DNA of 64,000 bases. It comes from Haladaptatus halobius. Lineage in GTDB: Archaea > Halobacteriota > Halobacteria > Halobacteriales > Haladaptataceae. Below are positions 35,746 to 44,619 of the stretch, in pieces. The translations under genes were made by a program, and so were the position numbers. How positions within the stretch are numbered: the first letter of the stretch is position 1; every line of letters starts with the position of its first letter. The stretch covers positions 186,001-250,000 of the forward strand of contig NZ_CP085335.1 of NCBI RefSeq assembly GCF_020618475.1, read 5' to 3'. The notes beneath the pieces were generated by a model that was given only the letters and a program-made list of their open reading frames with translations, made no database searches and was not told where the DNA came from.

Positions 35746-35949
35746 ATGGAAGAATACAGCCTCGAAGTAACCGGCATGGATTGTAAAAGCTGTGAGTGCA
35801 CGGTTCGTGAGGAAGTGACGGGCCTCCGCGGAGTGAGCAGCGTCTACCCCGACGCCCAAGCCGATGAAGTCACCGTCAGTGGCGAACTCGGAACGTCCGA
35901 GCGCGTCCGTCAAGCGATAATCAAAATCGGCTACGAAGCCGAAGTGTAA
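35746..35949 (+). CDS. heavy-metal-associated (copper chaperone-like) protein
   Basis: A 67-residue single HMA domain with the metal site MDCKSC in VTGMDCKSCECTVREEV, then the usual strand-helix pattern ending KIGYEAEV. Such proteins carry Cu(I) to P-type ATPases or act in copper handling. No copper ATPase is nearby. An additional Cys two residues after the CxxC (CKSCEC) is unusual and may alter metal binding. A TATA-like ATTAATT lies about 30 bases upstream. Confidence 0.88.
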   Translation: MEEYSLEVTGMDCKSCECTVREEVTGLRGVSSVYPDAQADEVTVSGELGTSERVRQAIIKIGYEAEV

Positions 35950-36064
35950 GGCGGTAAACCGGCCTTCAGGACGGCGACGAAAGCGGAACCCTCCCCTTCT
36001 CCACCGGATGACCTCACTTTCCTCGCGTAAATCGCTCTCAGCCTCTTGCAGACAAGCCGTTTTT

Positions 36065-36490
36065 TCACCGCTCCGTTTCGGCTCTGCCGCGGTCGGTGCC
36101 CGTTTTCCGCGCCCAGAACAGCGTCTCCCCCGGAATCGTCTCCCGTCGAACCGGAATCGCGGGTTGGTCGCCGCCGAGCGTCGTAAACACAAAATCGGCG
36201 TCGCAAGCGCGCGCGACCGCCAGTGCGGGGCGATGTAGTTCGGGCGGGAGGTTGAGCGCGTAGACTACGTCCGCGCCATCGTACGCCGCCGCGTCGGGGT
36301 CGGTCACGTCGTCCAGCGCGAATCGAACGCCGTCGGGAACCTCGCGGGGCGTGATGTCGGTCGCGGTGACGGCGACCCCCGCATTCGAGAGCGCCTCCGC
36401 CACGTCGGTTCGATTACCGATTCCGATCTCGACGGCGCGCCGATGGTCGGCGAGGCGGGCGACGATTCCGTCGCGGGTGTCCGGGTTCAC
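36065..36490 (-). CDS. UPF0146 family protein
   Basis: A 141-residue protein with a Rossmann-type methyltransferase-like core: AVEIGIGNRTDVAEAL, VTATDITPREVPDGVRFALDDVTDP and VVYALNLPPEL. UPF0146 is an archaeal family of unknown activity. I chose the GTG start at 36490 (MNPDTRDGIVARLADH) because only 39 bases separate it from the divergent archaemetzincin ATG. Longer reads would run into that gene. Confidence 0.8.
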   Translation of the reverse strand: MNPDTRDGIVARLADHRRAVEIGIGNRTDVAEALSNAGVAVTATDITPREVPDGVRFALDDVTDPDAAAYDGADVVYALNLPPELHRPALAVARACDADFVFTTLGGDQPAIPVRRETIPGETLFWARKTGTDRGRAETER

Positions 36491-36529
36491 GGCGGGATGT
36501 TTATGGGGCGTCCCCCCATAGGGGTTGCT

Positions 36530-37066
36530 ATGTTGATTGACATCGTCCCCGTGGGGGACGTAGCGGGACGGGTCAAGCGCGAGGCGTCTGCGGCCCTTCG
36601 GACTATCTACGACTGCGATGTAATGGTACACGACCGACAGGAGATACCGGCCGGGTCGCACGACCCCAACCGAGACCAGTACCGGGCGGAGGATTTCATC
36701 GAGCTAGCGAGTCGCATCGGAACGGGGGAGAAGAACATCGCCATCACGCCGCAGGATCTCTTCTACCGCCGCCGAAACTACGTCTTCGGTCTCGCCTATC
36801 TCGACGGGAGCGGGAGCGTCATCTCCACGTTCCGGCTTCAGCCCGCGTCCGACGGTCTCTCCTCCGACGGCGGCATCTCGACCAAGCCCGCGGACGAGGT
36901 GTTCTCCGACCGCGTGCGGAAGGAAGTCGTCCACGAAATCGGACACACGTTCGGCCTCGAACACTGCGATAACTCCCGCTGTGTCATGAACTTCTCGCCG
37001 ACCGTCCGCGAGGTGGACGTGAAAGAGGAGAACCTCTGTGGCACCTGCCAGCGACGGGTGCTCTGA
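36530..37066 (+). CDS. amzA: archaemetzincin
   Basis: A 178-residue zinc metalloprotease. The active site HEIGHTFGLEHC gives three His ligands and the catalytic Glu. A Met-turn-like CVMNFS follows, and a structural zinc site is formed with the C-terminal CGTCQRR cysteines. Archaemetzincins (AMZ) occur in archaea and vertebrates. The substrates are not known. It is divergent from the UPF0146 gene across only 39 bases. Confidence 0.92.
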   Translation: MLIDIVPVGDVAGRVKREASAALRTIYDCDVMVHDRQEIPAGSHDPNRDQYRAEDFIELASRIGTGEKNIAITPQDLFYRRRNYVFGLAYLDGSGSVISTFRLQPASDGLSSDGGISTKPADEVFSDRVRKEVVHEIGHTFGLEHCDNSRCVMNFSPTVREVDVKEENLCGTCQRRVL

Positions 37067-37103
37067 ACTCCGACAAATCCCGTCGAGCTAACTTCGGAAA
37101 GCG

Positions 37104-38378
37104 TTAGCGCCACCGCTCGATGCCGGTTCCGACGAGCGCGAACAGACCGAGTACGACGACGAACGACTGTTTTGCGAGGTTGTCCGGTGCGACGTACTTC
37201 ACCATCGAGATCGCCCACGAGCCGCGTTCGTGGATGACCGACGCGCCGCGCGTCTCGTTCGGTATCCCCGCCTCGCGCGCGGTCGGCCCGTCGCTACCCT
37301 CTCCTGGCAGGCGGTCCACCTCATAGGGGAGCGACCCAGTTTCTATCGCCCAAACGATGTCGCCGTCCTCGTTCAGTTCCACAACGCGGTCGTTGTACGA
37401 GTCCGCGACGAGGGTGTGGCCGTTCGGCAGGCGGTCGGCGTCCCGGGGCCAATCGAAGACCGCGCTCCCGCCGTACTCCCAGACGATTCTCCCGTTTCGA
37501 ACTTCGAGCACGCGGTCGTTCTCGCTGTCCGCCACGAGCAGAGTATCGCCGAGCGTGTCGGGGTTGTGCTGCTCGTGGAGAACGTCGCCGCGCTTCGAAA
37601 ACGAGTCCGGGCCGACGACCGGTTCGACGCGAACCGACTCGTCGTCGCTTCCGGTCGCGTCGCTCTTGACGTGCAGATCGACCACCGTGTCGAAGTTCCG
37701 GAGGCTGACCCGGAAGACGCCCGGTTCGACTCTGTCGACGTCGTTGGCGTGCGTCCAGTCCCCCTCCGCTCCCATCTCGGGCGGGCGCTCGTAGCGGTCG
37801 GTTGCGTTCCACCACCAGAGGATCTCCTTCGCGCGGTTCACCGCGAACACGCGGTCGTTGCCCATGTCCACGAGCACCCAGTGGTGTTCGCCGTCGACTG
37901 TGTAGTGGTCGGCGTCGTGCAGTTCGTGCGCGTGGAGCTTCGCGTCGAACCACGCGTACTCCCACAGGGTCGCCTTCGTCTCTTTATCCACGACCCGGAG
38001 CGCGTTTCGCACGCAGTTTCGATGGCCGTCGTCGCGGAACCGGGCCGGGCAGCGCTCGTCCGGAATCTCGTCGGCCACGGCGATCTGGACGCGATTTGGC
38101 CCGAGGGCTTCCACGTCGAACACGTCGTCCGCCTTCGCGTACTCCCAGACGACCTCGCCCCGCGGATTCACTTCGATGGCTCGCCCCTCGTGTTCGTAGC
38201 CTTGGAGAGCGATGAGGGTGTTGTTCGCGGGACGCTCCTCGTCGACCGTCGGATGGGGTCGGTCGGGTGCGGTGAGCGCCCCGACTCCGGCGGTCGCAAA
38301 GAGCGAGACGGCGAGGAAAGCGAACAGTTTCGCGCGGTTGTCGGAGACCGAGAGCCACGCGACGAGCGTCGAAATCAC
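37104..38378 (-). CDS. membrane-anchored arylsulfotransferase-like beta-propeller protein
   Basis: A 424-residue protein with an N-terminal membrane helix (LFAFLAVSLFATAGVGAL), a beta-propeller body of repeated blades (DTLLVADSENDRVLEV, HTLVADSYNDRVVELNEDGDIVW, GEVVWEYAKADDV) and a C-terminal helix (FVVVLGLFALVGTGIE). It resembles the ASST (arylsulfotransferase-like) family. True sulfotransferase activity is doubtful without a clear catalytic His. The GTG start at 38378 gives a short N terminus before the first helix; an ATG at 38480 is an alternative. Confidence 0.75.
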   Translation of the reverse strand: MISTLVAWLSVSDNRAKLFAFLAVSLFATAGVGALTAPDRPHPTVDEERPANNTLIALQGYEHEGRAIEVNPRGEVVWEYAKADDVFDVEALGPNRVQIAVADEIPDERCPARFRDDGHRNCVRNALRVVDKETKATLWEYAWFDAKLHAHELHDADHYTVDGEHHWVLVDMGNDRVFAVNRAKEILWWWNATDRYERPPEMGAEGDWTHANDVDRVEPGVFRVSLRNFDTVVDLHVKSDATGSDDESVRVEPVVGPDSFSKRGDVLHEQHNPDTLGDTLLVADSENDRVLEVRNGRIVWEYGGSAVFDWPRDADRLPNGHTLVADSYNDRVVELNEDGDIVWAIETGSLPYEVDRLPGEGSDGPTAREAGIPNETRGASVIHERGSWAISMVKYVAPDNLAKQSFVVVLGLFALVGTGIERWR

Positions 38379-38510
38379 TGTCGGGCGATACGTCGGGTCG
38401 GAAAAAAGGTGATTCGGTTCGCCGTCGCCGTGAGCTGCCAGTGCAAGCGACCGGAAAACCGACCCGCCGACGCGACACAAAGCACTTATCGGCAGAAAAG
38501 TTAGAATTAC

Positions 38511-38936
38511 ATGATGTTTGGACGACTGATAGATATGGCAGGATTACTCGTCCTCTCGCTCTTGCTCGCCGGTTGCTCTGGTCTCTCTCCGAGTCCCGGC
38601 GCGGCGGAACCGGCGACGGTCGAATCGACGACGCCGACCTCGACCACCGAGACGACTGCGACACCGACGACTAGCACCACAGAGACGATGCCCGCCTACG
38701 GCACGGAGTTCCTCTCGGTCTCGGAACTGAACGAGAGCGAGGCGATGGCGTTCGACGCCAGCGAACGGGTCGCCTTCGAAAACCACTCGGCGGAGTGCAA
38801 GGAGGTGGTCGAAGAGGCCGTCGAGTGCGATTGCTCCGTGACGCTGGACGGCGAGTTCAGTTTCCACAACGAGAAGCGCGTGAAGGTCGTGCGGTACGAG
38901 GGCGGATACTACTACCTTCGAGTCGCTATCGTCTGA
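38511..38936 (+). CDS. small predicted lipoprotein
   Basis: A 141-residue exported protein with a lipobox (LLLAGC at about residues 17-22), a Thr/Ser/Pro-rich linker (TTETTATPTTSTTET) and a compact acidic domain with cysteines (SAECKEVVEEAVECDCSV). The linker is a likely O-glycosylation region. The gene starts with two ATGs (38511, 38514). A TATA-like element (CACTTATC) lies about 28 bases upstream. Confidence 0.72.
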   Translation: MMFGRLIDMAGLLVLSLLLAGCSGLSPSPGAAEPATVESTTPTSTTETTATPTTSTTETMPAYGTEFLSVSELNESEAMAFDASERVAFENHSAECKEVVEEAVECDCSVTLDGEFSFHNEKRVKVVRYEGGYYYLRVAIV

Positions 38937-39015
38937 AACGGAGGCTCCACCCCGATGACTACCTTCGGTTCTTTCACCAGCAGTTTTATCGCTGAATACG
39001 GCGAAGTAATGTTCA

Positions 39016-39195
39016 ATGGCTTCCGCGAACGGAGAGGACGGTTCCCAGCGAAACACGGGTGCAGGGATGTCGATTGGACTCGTACTCGGCGTCGCCATCG
39101 GTGTCGCGATGAACGAATTGGCTATGGGTATTGCTCTCGGAATCGTCCTCGGTGCGGGCATCGAAGCTGGCTGGCCTCGAAAACAGCAGTCGTAA
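39016..39195 (+). CDS. small glycine-zipper membrane protein
   Basis: A 59-residue protein. It has a polar N terminus (MASANGEDGSQRNTGAG), one long or two short hydrophobic segments with Gly every third or fourth residue (GLVLGVAIGVAMNELAMG, then IALGIVLGAGIEAGW), and a basic end (PRKQQS). Third-position base use supports coding. Its function is unknown; glycine zippers often pack in oligomers. Confidence 0.6.
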   Translation: MASANGEDGSQRNTGAGMSIGLVLGVAIGVAMNELAMGIALGIVLGAGIEAGWPRKQQS

Positions 39196-39285
39196 TTCAT
39201 TCGTGATACGCACACGACCTCCTTGTCAGTCAATTCACGTACGTGAGTGTTGAACTAATAGGGTTTCTACGTAGAGAACGGATGG

Positions 39286-41097
39286 TTAGCTGTAGTAGTA
39301 CTCGCCCTCGCCCTTCTGCTGGCGGTCGAGTTGGCTGCCGGGCTTATTGATGCGCGGGCGGCCCACGTTTTCGTCGCGGCGGAAGGTGATGTCGAGGTTG
39401 GCGAGGAAGTCGTTCATCCCTTCTCGCATCCCCTTCGGGCGGCCGGCGTGACCGTGCTGGGCGGGTTCGCCGTCGAACACCATCAGGCGGTCGGAGACGA
39501 GGTCTATCATGTAGATGTCGTGGTCGATGACCAACACCGTGGCGTCCTGCATCTCGGCGTAGCGCCGGATGGCGCGCGTCGCCCGGACGCGCTGTTCCAC
39601 GTCGAGGTACGCCGAGGGTTCGTCCAGCAGGTAGAGGTCGGCGTCCTTCGACAGACAGGCCGCGATTGCGACGCGCTGGCGCTCGCCGCCGGAGAGGTCG
39701 GTCAAGTTCTGCTCCATGATACGGTTGAGCAGCAGCGGTTGGGCGATCTCGGTGTTCCAGTACGAGGAGCCGAAATCGTCGGTCAGCGACGAGAGGAAAG
39801 CGTCCACGCGCATCGGCTGGTCGATCTCGATGTACTGCGGTTTGTAGGAGATGCCGAGGTCGAAGTCCACGCTCCCCTCGTCGGGTTCGAGTCGCCCGGC
39901 GAGCAGTTTGGCGAACGTCGATTTCCCGATTCCGTTCGGGCCGACGATGCCGAGCACCTCGTTTTCGTAAATCGTCCCGCCCTCGACGTCGAGCGAGAAC
40001 TCGCTTTCGCCGTAGGATTTCGAGAGGTCGGGATACTCCGCGAGCGGGTCGGCGGTCGTCGCCTCGCGCGGCGCGTGCTCGTCGAACTCGATAGGGTTCG
40101 GTCGGATGCGCATGTTCTCGTTGTTGAGGTAGCCTGCGAGATACTCGTTGATACCGTTGCGCACCGATTTCGGTGTCGTGATGACACCGTACGCGCCGGG
40201 TTCGCCGTAGGCCACGTGCAGGTTGTCGGCCACCAGATCGAGGATGGCGAGGTCGTGTTCGACAACGAGCATCGACCGCCCGTCCTCGCCCGCCATCTCC
40301 TGGATCAAGCGCGCGACCTTGACGCGCTGGCTGATGTCGAGATACGGCGTTATCTCGTCGAGGAAGTAGAAGTCCGCGTCGCGAGCGAGCGCCGCCACGA
40401 GCGCCACGCGCTGGAGTTCGCCGCCAGAGAGGCTGTCGATGTCTTGTTCCATCACGTGCTCGATTTCGAGACGTTCGAGCAGGTCGTCCAACACGCCGCG
40501 CTCGTCGGTCCGGGAGAGCAGTTTGGCGGTGCTCCCGTCGAATCGGTCGGGAATCTTATCGACGTACTGGGGTTTTCGCGCGACGGTCACGTCGCCGTCC
40601 CGCACGTCTTCGAGGTAGTTCTGCAACTCCGTCCCGCGGTAGCGTTCGAGCACGGCGTCCCACCCCGGTGGGTCTTGGAACTGGCCGAGGTTCGGCGCGA
40701 GTTCGCCCGCCAGAATCTTCACCGCAGTCGTCTTCCCGCTCCCGTTCGGGCCGAGGATACCGGTCACCTGCCCCTCTTGGGGAATTGGGAGACCGTACAG
40801 CGCGAAAGCGTTCTCGCCGTATCGGTGGGTCGGGTCGTCCTGTAGCTCCTGCGGGAGGTTGATGATCTCGATGGCGTCGAAGGGACACTTCTCGACGCAG
40901 ATGCCGCAGGTTTCGCCGAGACAGATCTCCTCGCTGATGTGGATCTGGTCGGGCTGTCCCTCGTCCGCGTCCTCGCCTCGGAGCGTGATGCACTCCTTGC
41001 CGGTTCGGTTCGGCGGGCAGTAGTTCTTACACTCGTAGTTGCACCTATCGGGTTGGCATCGCTCCAAGTCGACGACGGCGATACTATCCTCCGCCAT
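39286..41097 (-). CDS. rli: RLI / ABCE1 ribosome-recycling ATPase
   Basis: A 603-residue ABC protein. Two N-terminal [4Fe-4S] motifs (CQPDRCNYECKNYCPP and CLGETCGICVEKCPF) precede two ATPase domains, with Walker A GPNGSGKTT and GPNGIGKST and signatures LSGGELQRV and LSGGERQRV. RLI splits post-termination ribosomes into subunits with aRF1/Pelota. The start at 41097 (MAEDSIAVVD) fits the family. It is directly after the EMC6-like gene (2 bases between), implying co-transcription. Confidence 0.96.
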   Translation of the reverse strand: MAEDSIAVVDLERCQPDRCNYECKNYCPPNRTGKECITLRGEDADEGQPDQIHISEEICLGETCGICVEKCPFDAIEIINLPQELQDDPTHRYGENAFALYGLPIPQEGQVTGILGPNGSGKTTAVKILAGELAPNLGQFQDPPGWDAVLERYRGTELQNYLEDVRDGDVTVARKPQYVDKIPDRFDGSTAKLLSRTDERGVLDDLLERLEIEHVMEQDIDSLSGGELQRVALVAALARDADFYFLDEITPYLDISQRVKVARLIQEMAGEDGRSMLVVEHDLAILDLVADNLHVAYGEPGAYGVITTPKSVRNGINEYLAGYLNNENMRIRPNPIEFDEHAPREATTADPLAEYPDLSKSYGESEFSLDVEGGTIYENEVLGIVGPNGIGKSTFAKLLAGRLEPDEGSVDFDLGISYKPQYIEIDQPMRVDAFLSSLTDDFGSSYWNTEIAQPLLLNRIMEQNLTDLSGGERQRVAIAACLSKDADLYLLDEPSAYLDVEQRVRATRAIRRYAEMQDATVLVIDHDIYMIDLVSDRLMVFDGEPAQHGHAGRPKGMREGMNDFLANLDITFRRDENVGRPRINKPGSQLDRQQKGEGEYYYS

Positions 41098-41099
41098 GA

Positions 41100-41411
41100 T
41101 TACACCTGCACGTGGTTCATGAGCAGAATTCCCCACGTGATGAACCACAGCGAGAACGTCATGAACGCCACGTAGAGATGGTCTTTGACCCCGTCGAGTT
41201 CGTATCCGATGAATCGGAGCAGAGGGATCTGGACGACCACGAACGCGAGTACGATGGCCAGTCCCATCTGGTCTTTCGCCGCCGCTGTCGTCGTCCCCAC
41301 CATGGCGGCGGAGACGAACGCCGCGACGATTCCAGCTATCGAAGCGAGCGACGTGACGGTGATACTTCGGAGATGGGCCGCCCGTCGCTCTGATGCCTGT
41401 TCAGTCGCCAT
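41100..41411 (-). CDS. EMC6-like membrane protein
   Basis: A 103-residue protein with three predicted membrane helices and the RRAAHLRSITVTSLASIAG N-terminal segment found in archaeal EMC6-like proteins. These are relatives of a subunit of the eukaryotic ER membrane complex. The C terminus is MTFSLWFITWGILLMNH. It lies 2 bases upstream of rli, so both are on one transcript. The idea that it helps insert membrane proteins is drawn from homology only. Confidence 0.72.
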   Translation of the reverse strand: MATEQASERRAAHLRSITVTSLASIAGIVAAFVSAAMVGTTTAAAKDQMGLAIVLAFVVVQIPLLRFIGYELDGVKDHLYVAFMTFSLWFITWGILLMNHVQV

Positions 41412-41595
41412 GCGTGGCACTCGGGTACCCTGCCTCAAAAGGTGTTCGTTTGTCTGTATCTCGTTTCCGTCCCACCCGTTGCAAAATCGGGGCGCGACTC
41501 GGCGGCCGAACTGGACCGAAATCATCGCACGCCACGCACCTGCGGTTTCCGTCGCTACCTCAATCCCTAAACCTCCGTCGCCCGTTGCTCGATGC

Positions 41596-43008
41596 ATGGC
41601 GATTCACGTACTCGTCGTCGGGGCGTACGGAAGCGCGGGCGTCGCCGTCGCGCGACGCCTCGCCGACGAACCGAACGTCCGGCTGATCCTCGTGGACGAT
41701 GGGGAACCGGGCGGCGGGTTGTGCATCCTCAAGGGATGTATGCCCTCGAAGGAAGTGCTGTCGGCGGCGGCCCACCGCTATCACGCTCGCCACGACTCCC
41801 GGCTCTCCGGAACGCCCGAAGCAGACCTCGAATCGGTGGTCGACCTGAAGGACGAACACGTCCTCGGCTTCGCGGAACACCGCCGCGCCGCGGTTCACGA
41901 CCTCGCGGAGCGCGAGAACGTCGAGTTCTACCACGACTCCGCCCGTTTCGTGGACAACCACACCGTCGCGGTCGACGACCGCGAGATCGAGGCGGATTAC
42001 GTCGTCGTCGCCACGGGGTCGGTCGTGAACGTCCCCGAATTACCTGGCCTCGAAGATGTGGAGTACATGACCAGCGCGGACGTGTTGGACGCGACCGAGT
42101 TCCCCGACTCGGGCATCGTGATGGGCTTCGGGTATGTCGGTCTCGAACTCGTTCCCTACCTCAGCGAGGCGGCGGGGATGGACGTCACCGTCGTCGAACA
42201 CGACGAACGACCGTTGGACGAGGCCGACGAAGCGTTCGGAGACGAACTGCTCGACATCTACCGCGAGGAGTTCGACGTCGACATCCTCACCGAAACCCGC
42301 GAGAAACGCGTCGAGCCGACAACTGACGGGGTTCGCCTCCACGTCGAGCGCGACGGCGAAGAGGGCTGTGAGGAGCACGCGATCGACGCCGACCGGCTCT
42401 TTCTCTTCACGGGTCGGCGACCGGACCTCGACGGACTCGGGCTGGAGCACACCGCGCTCGAACCGGGGACGGGCTGGGTCGACGACACGATGCAAGCCCG
42501 CGACGACCCCCGAACGTTCGTCGTCGGGGACGTGAACGGGAAAGAACCCATCCTCCACGTCGCCAAAGAACAGGGATTCACGGCCGCCGAGAACATCCTC
42601 GCGCACGCTCGCGGGGCCGACCTCGACCGGTACGAGAATGTCCACCACCACGTCATCTTCTCGGCCGTCGGCGTCTACCCCTTCGCCAGAGTCGGCGTCT
42701 CGGAGCGCGTTGCTGGCTCGGAGGGCAGGGAGTACGTGACGGTGACGCGCCGCGCGAGCGACGACGGGGTGTTCAAGACGAAACATGCTTCAGAGGGACT
42801 CGCAAAGCTCGTGGTCGACGCGAACGACGGGACGGTGCTCGGCTATCAAGGCCTCCACTATCACGCTGACGTGATGGCGAAGACGATGCAGGTCGTCGTC
42901 GAACGCGAGATGGACGTACGCGACGTTCCAAATCGGGCGTTTCACCCGACGACCCCAGAGATTCTGGATGGCCTGTTCCGCGATGCGAGTTCGAAGGTCG
43001 GACGGTGA
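41596..43008 (+). CDS. lipoamide-dehydrogenase-like pyridine-nucleotide disulfide oxidoreductase
   Basis: A 470-residue flavoprotein of the class I disulfide-reductase family. It has the FAD motif VVGAYGSAGVAVARRL, the redox pair CILKGCMPSKE, the NAD site GIVMGFGYVGLELVPYL, the second FAD contact RTFVVGDVNG and a C-terminal dimer domain (YQGLHYHADVMAK, FHPTTPEILDGLF) with the catalytic His-x-x-x-x-Glu region. It is related to Lpd and mercuric reductase, but no partner (2-oxoacid complex or mer gene) is nearby. The substrate is unknown. Confidence 0.85.
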   Translation: MAIHVLVVGAYGSAGVAVARRLADEPNVRLILVDDGEPGGGLCILKGCMPSKEVLSAAAHRYHARHDSRLSGTPEADLESVVDLKDEHVLGFAEHRRAAVHDLAERENVEFYHDSARFVDNHTVAVDDREIEADYVVVATGSVVNVPELPGLEDVEYMTSADVLDATEFPDSGIVMGFGYVGLELVPYLSEAAGMDVTVVEHDERPLDEADEAFGDELLDIYREEFDVDILTETREKRVEPTTDGVRLHVERDGEEGCEEHAIDADRLFLFTGRRPDLDGLGLEHTALEPGTGWVDDTMQARDDPRTFVVGDVNGKEPILHVAKEQGFTAAENILAHARGADLDRYENVHHHVIFSAVGVYPFARVGVSERVAGSEGREYVTVTRRASDDGVFKTKHASEGLAKLVVDANDGTVLGYQGLHYHADVMAKTMQVVVEREMDVRDVPNRAFHPTTPEILDGLFRDASSKVGR

Positions 43009-43030
43009 CGAGTTGCGGCGGAGCTCGGTT

Positions 43031-44107
43031 TCAATCGTCCGTCGACTTCGCCGGGGGGTTCGCCTCGTCGGCGACCTCCCACCGAAGCGTGACCGCCCAC
43101 TGTCGGGTGTCGCCTCGGACCGAGGAGTGTTCGACCAGTTCCACGTCACCGGCGGGACGGGGATGTCCGTCGTCGGTGGCGTCGCCCACCGGACGCATCC
43201 CCTTGTAGCGACCGGCCAGTTCCTCGCGGAGGTCTCGAAGGTAGTCTGCGAGTTCGTCGCGGTTCAGCGACGCCGTGGTCTCGGTTTCGTAACTCGTCGC
43301 GCCCCGTCCGACGCCGCCCGGTGCTCCCGAGGAGTGGTCGCCGACGACCGCGTTGATCACCGCGCCGAGCAGGAGGATGAGTCCCGTGAAGTACAGGTAG
43401 GTCACGATGACGACGACGCTGCCGAGGAAGCTTCCCGAACCGGGGTCTTTGAGGACGAGGTATATCTGGAACAGCCCTTGGAGCGCCGCCCATCCGACCG
43501 CGGCGAAGAGCACGCCCGGAAGCACGTCGTCCACCCCAACCTCGGTGTCGGGAAAACGGTAGTACACGGGGAACAGCGCGACCACGAGTCCGAAAATGAG
43601 CACCACGGGCGTCAGATAACCGAGGAAGGGGACGGTGTCGGAGAACCGCGCGAAGACGGTGCTGACGCCCACCGTCGCCACGATGGCGACGACGAGTGAG
43701 ACGAGGACGACGAGACCGTCCTCTAGTTGGTCGACGAACGAGTTGCGCGTCTCGGTCTCGTATATCTCCGAGAAGGCCGTGTCCAGACCGCGGAATATCT
43801 TGAGCGTTCCCCAGATCAGAACGACGAGGCCGACGAACGAGGCGCTGGCGGCCGATGAACTCCCTTCGAATATCTGTTCGACGACGTCCGCGATTGGGGC
43901 GGGGAGCCAGCTACCGGCGACCGCGGCGATGCGCGCTTCGAGACCCCCGCCGAAGATGGAGATGACGAACAGGAGCAACAGGAGCATCGGCGCGAGCGAG
44001 ACGATTGCGTTGTACGCGATGCCCGCGGCCATGAACGTCACGTTCTTCTCGGAAAAATCGGAGACGACCCGCTTCGTGACCCCCTGGATATCGGAAACCC
44101 TGACCAT
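43031..44107 (-). CDS. YihY/BrkB-family membrane protein
   Basis: A 358-residue protein with six predicted membrane helices in the first 260 residues: the FMAAGIAYNAIVSLAPMLLLLL start, then LIWGTLKIFRGLDTAFSEIYE and AALQGLFQIYLVL. A soluble acidic tail follows. The family includes RNase BN-named proteins, now regarded as transporters of unknown substrate. The start at 44107 gives the usual short N terminus. It is convergent with the flavoprotein gene. Confidence 0.88.
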   Translation of the reverse strand: MVRVSDIQGVTKRVVSDFSEKNVTFMAAGIAYNAIVSLAPMLLLLLFVISIFGGGLEARIAAVAGSWLPAPIADVVEQIFEGSSSAASASFVGLVVLIWGTLKIFRGLDTAFSEIYETETRNSFVDQLEDGLVVLVSLVVAIVATVGVSTVFARFSDTVPFLGYLTPVVLIFGLVVALFPVYYRFPDTEVGVDDVLPGVLFAAVGWAALQGLFQIYLVLKDPGSGSFLGSVVVIVTYLYFTGLILLLGAVINAVVGDHSSGAPGGVGRGATSYETETTASLNRDELADYLRDLREELAGRYKGMRPVGDATDDGHPRPAGDVELVEHSSVRGDTRQWAVTLRWEVADEANPPAKSTDD

Positions 44108-44280
44108 ACGTTCGGTTCGGCGGTCTGGTTTGAAATTGCTGTGGCCGTCCGGCGGAAGCGCCGTCTCGCAACCGGACGAAGAGAGTCGCCCGCCAACCGC
44201 GGACTCCGATTTTCGGCACGACACTGACCCCAGAAACGAACGCAGGTAAGGCTAAAAACCGGGGGGACATAGAGACGGAT

Positions 44281-44577
44281 ATGAAGGCCAAGCGGGAGTA
44301 TCGACGCCGCCCGGACATCGAAGTCCGGGTGCTCGACGCCCTCGTGGATCGGAGCGAGGAAGGGATGACGGTCTTCGAACTCCGGTCGCACGTAGAGGCC
44401 GATATCGACGACTTGGAAGACGCACTTGCGAATCTCAAGGAGGACAATCTTATCAACGCGAAAACCGAGAACGGACGAACCCGAATTAAACCGGACGAGC
44501 GCGTCATCCCCGACCCCGACGAACGCGGCGAAGAGCCGTCCATCGTCGACCGGATCATCGACCGATTACCCCTATAG
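44281..44577 (+). CDS. DUF6432 winged-helix protein
   Basis: A 98-residue acidic protein with a winged-helix fold pattern: VRVLDALVDRSEEGMTVFELRSHVEADIDDLEDALANLKEDNLI, then TRIKPDERV. This family is confined to haloarchaea and presumably binds DNA. It begins 173 bases from the divergent BrkB gene and lies 42 bases before the YgfZ-like gene on the same strand. Confidence 0.78.
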   Translation: MKAKREYRRRPDIEVRVLDALVDRSEEGMTVFELRSHVEADIDDLEDALANLKEDNLINAKTENGRTRIKPDERVIPDPDERGEEPSIVDRIIDRLPL

Positions 44578-44619
44578 CGCATCCGACGTTTTTACTCCCC
44601 TCGGGCATCGAATACGCGT

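Noticed and set aside
37230-38504. A 424-codon plus-strand frame opposite the propeller gene
   Set aside because: Val/Arg/His-rich shadow. The minus strand carries the repeated blade motifs.
39331-40845. A 504-codon plus-strand frame opposite rli
   Set aside because: It is a shadow of RLI, whose ABC motifs are intact on the other strand.
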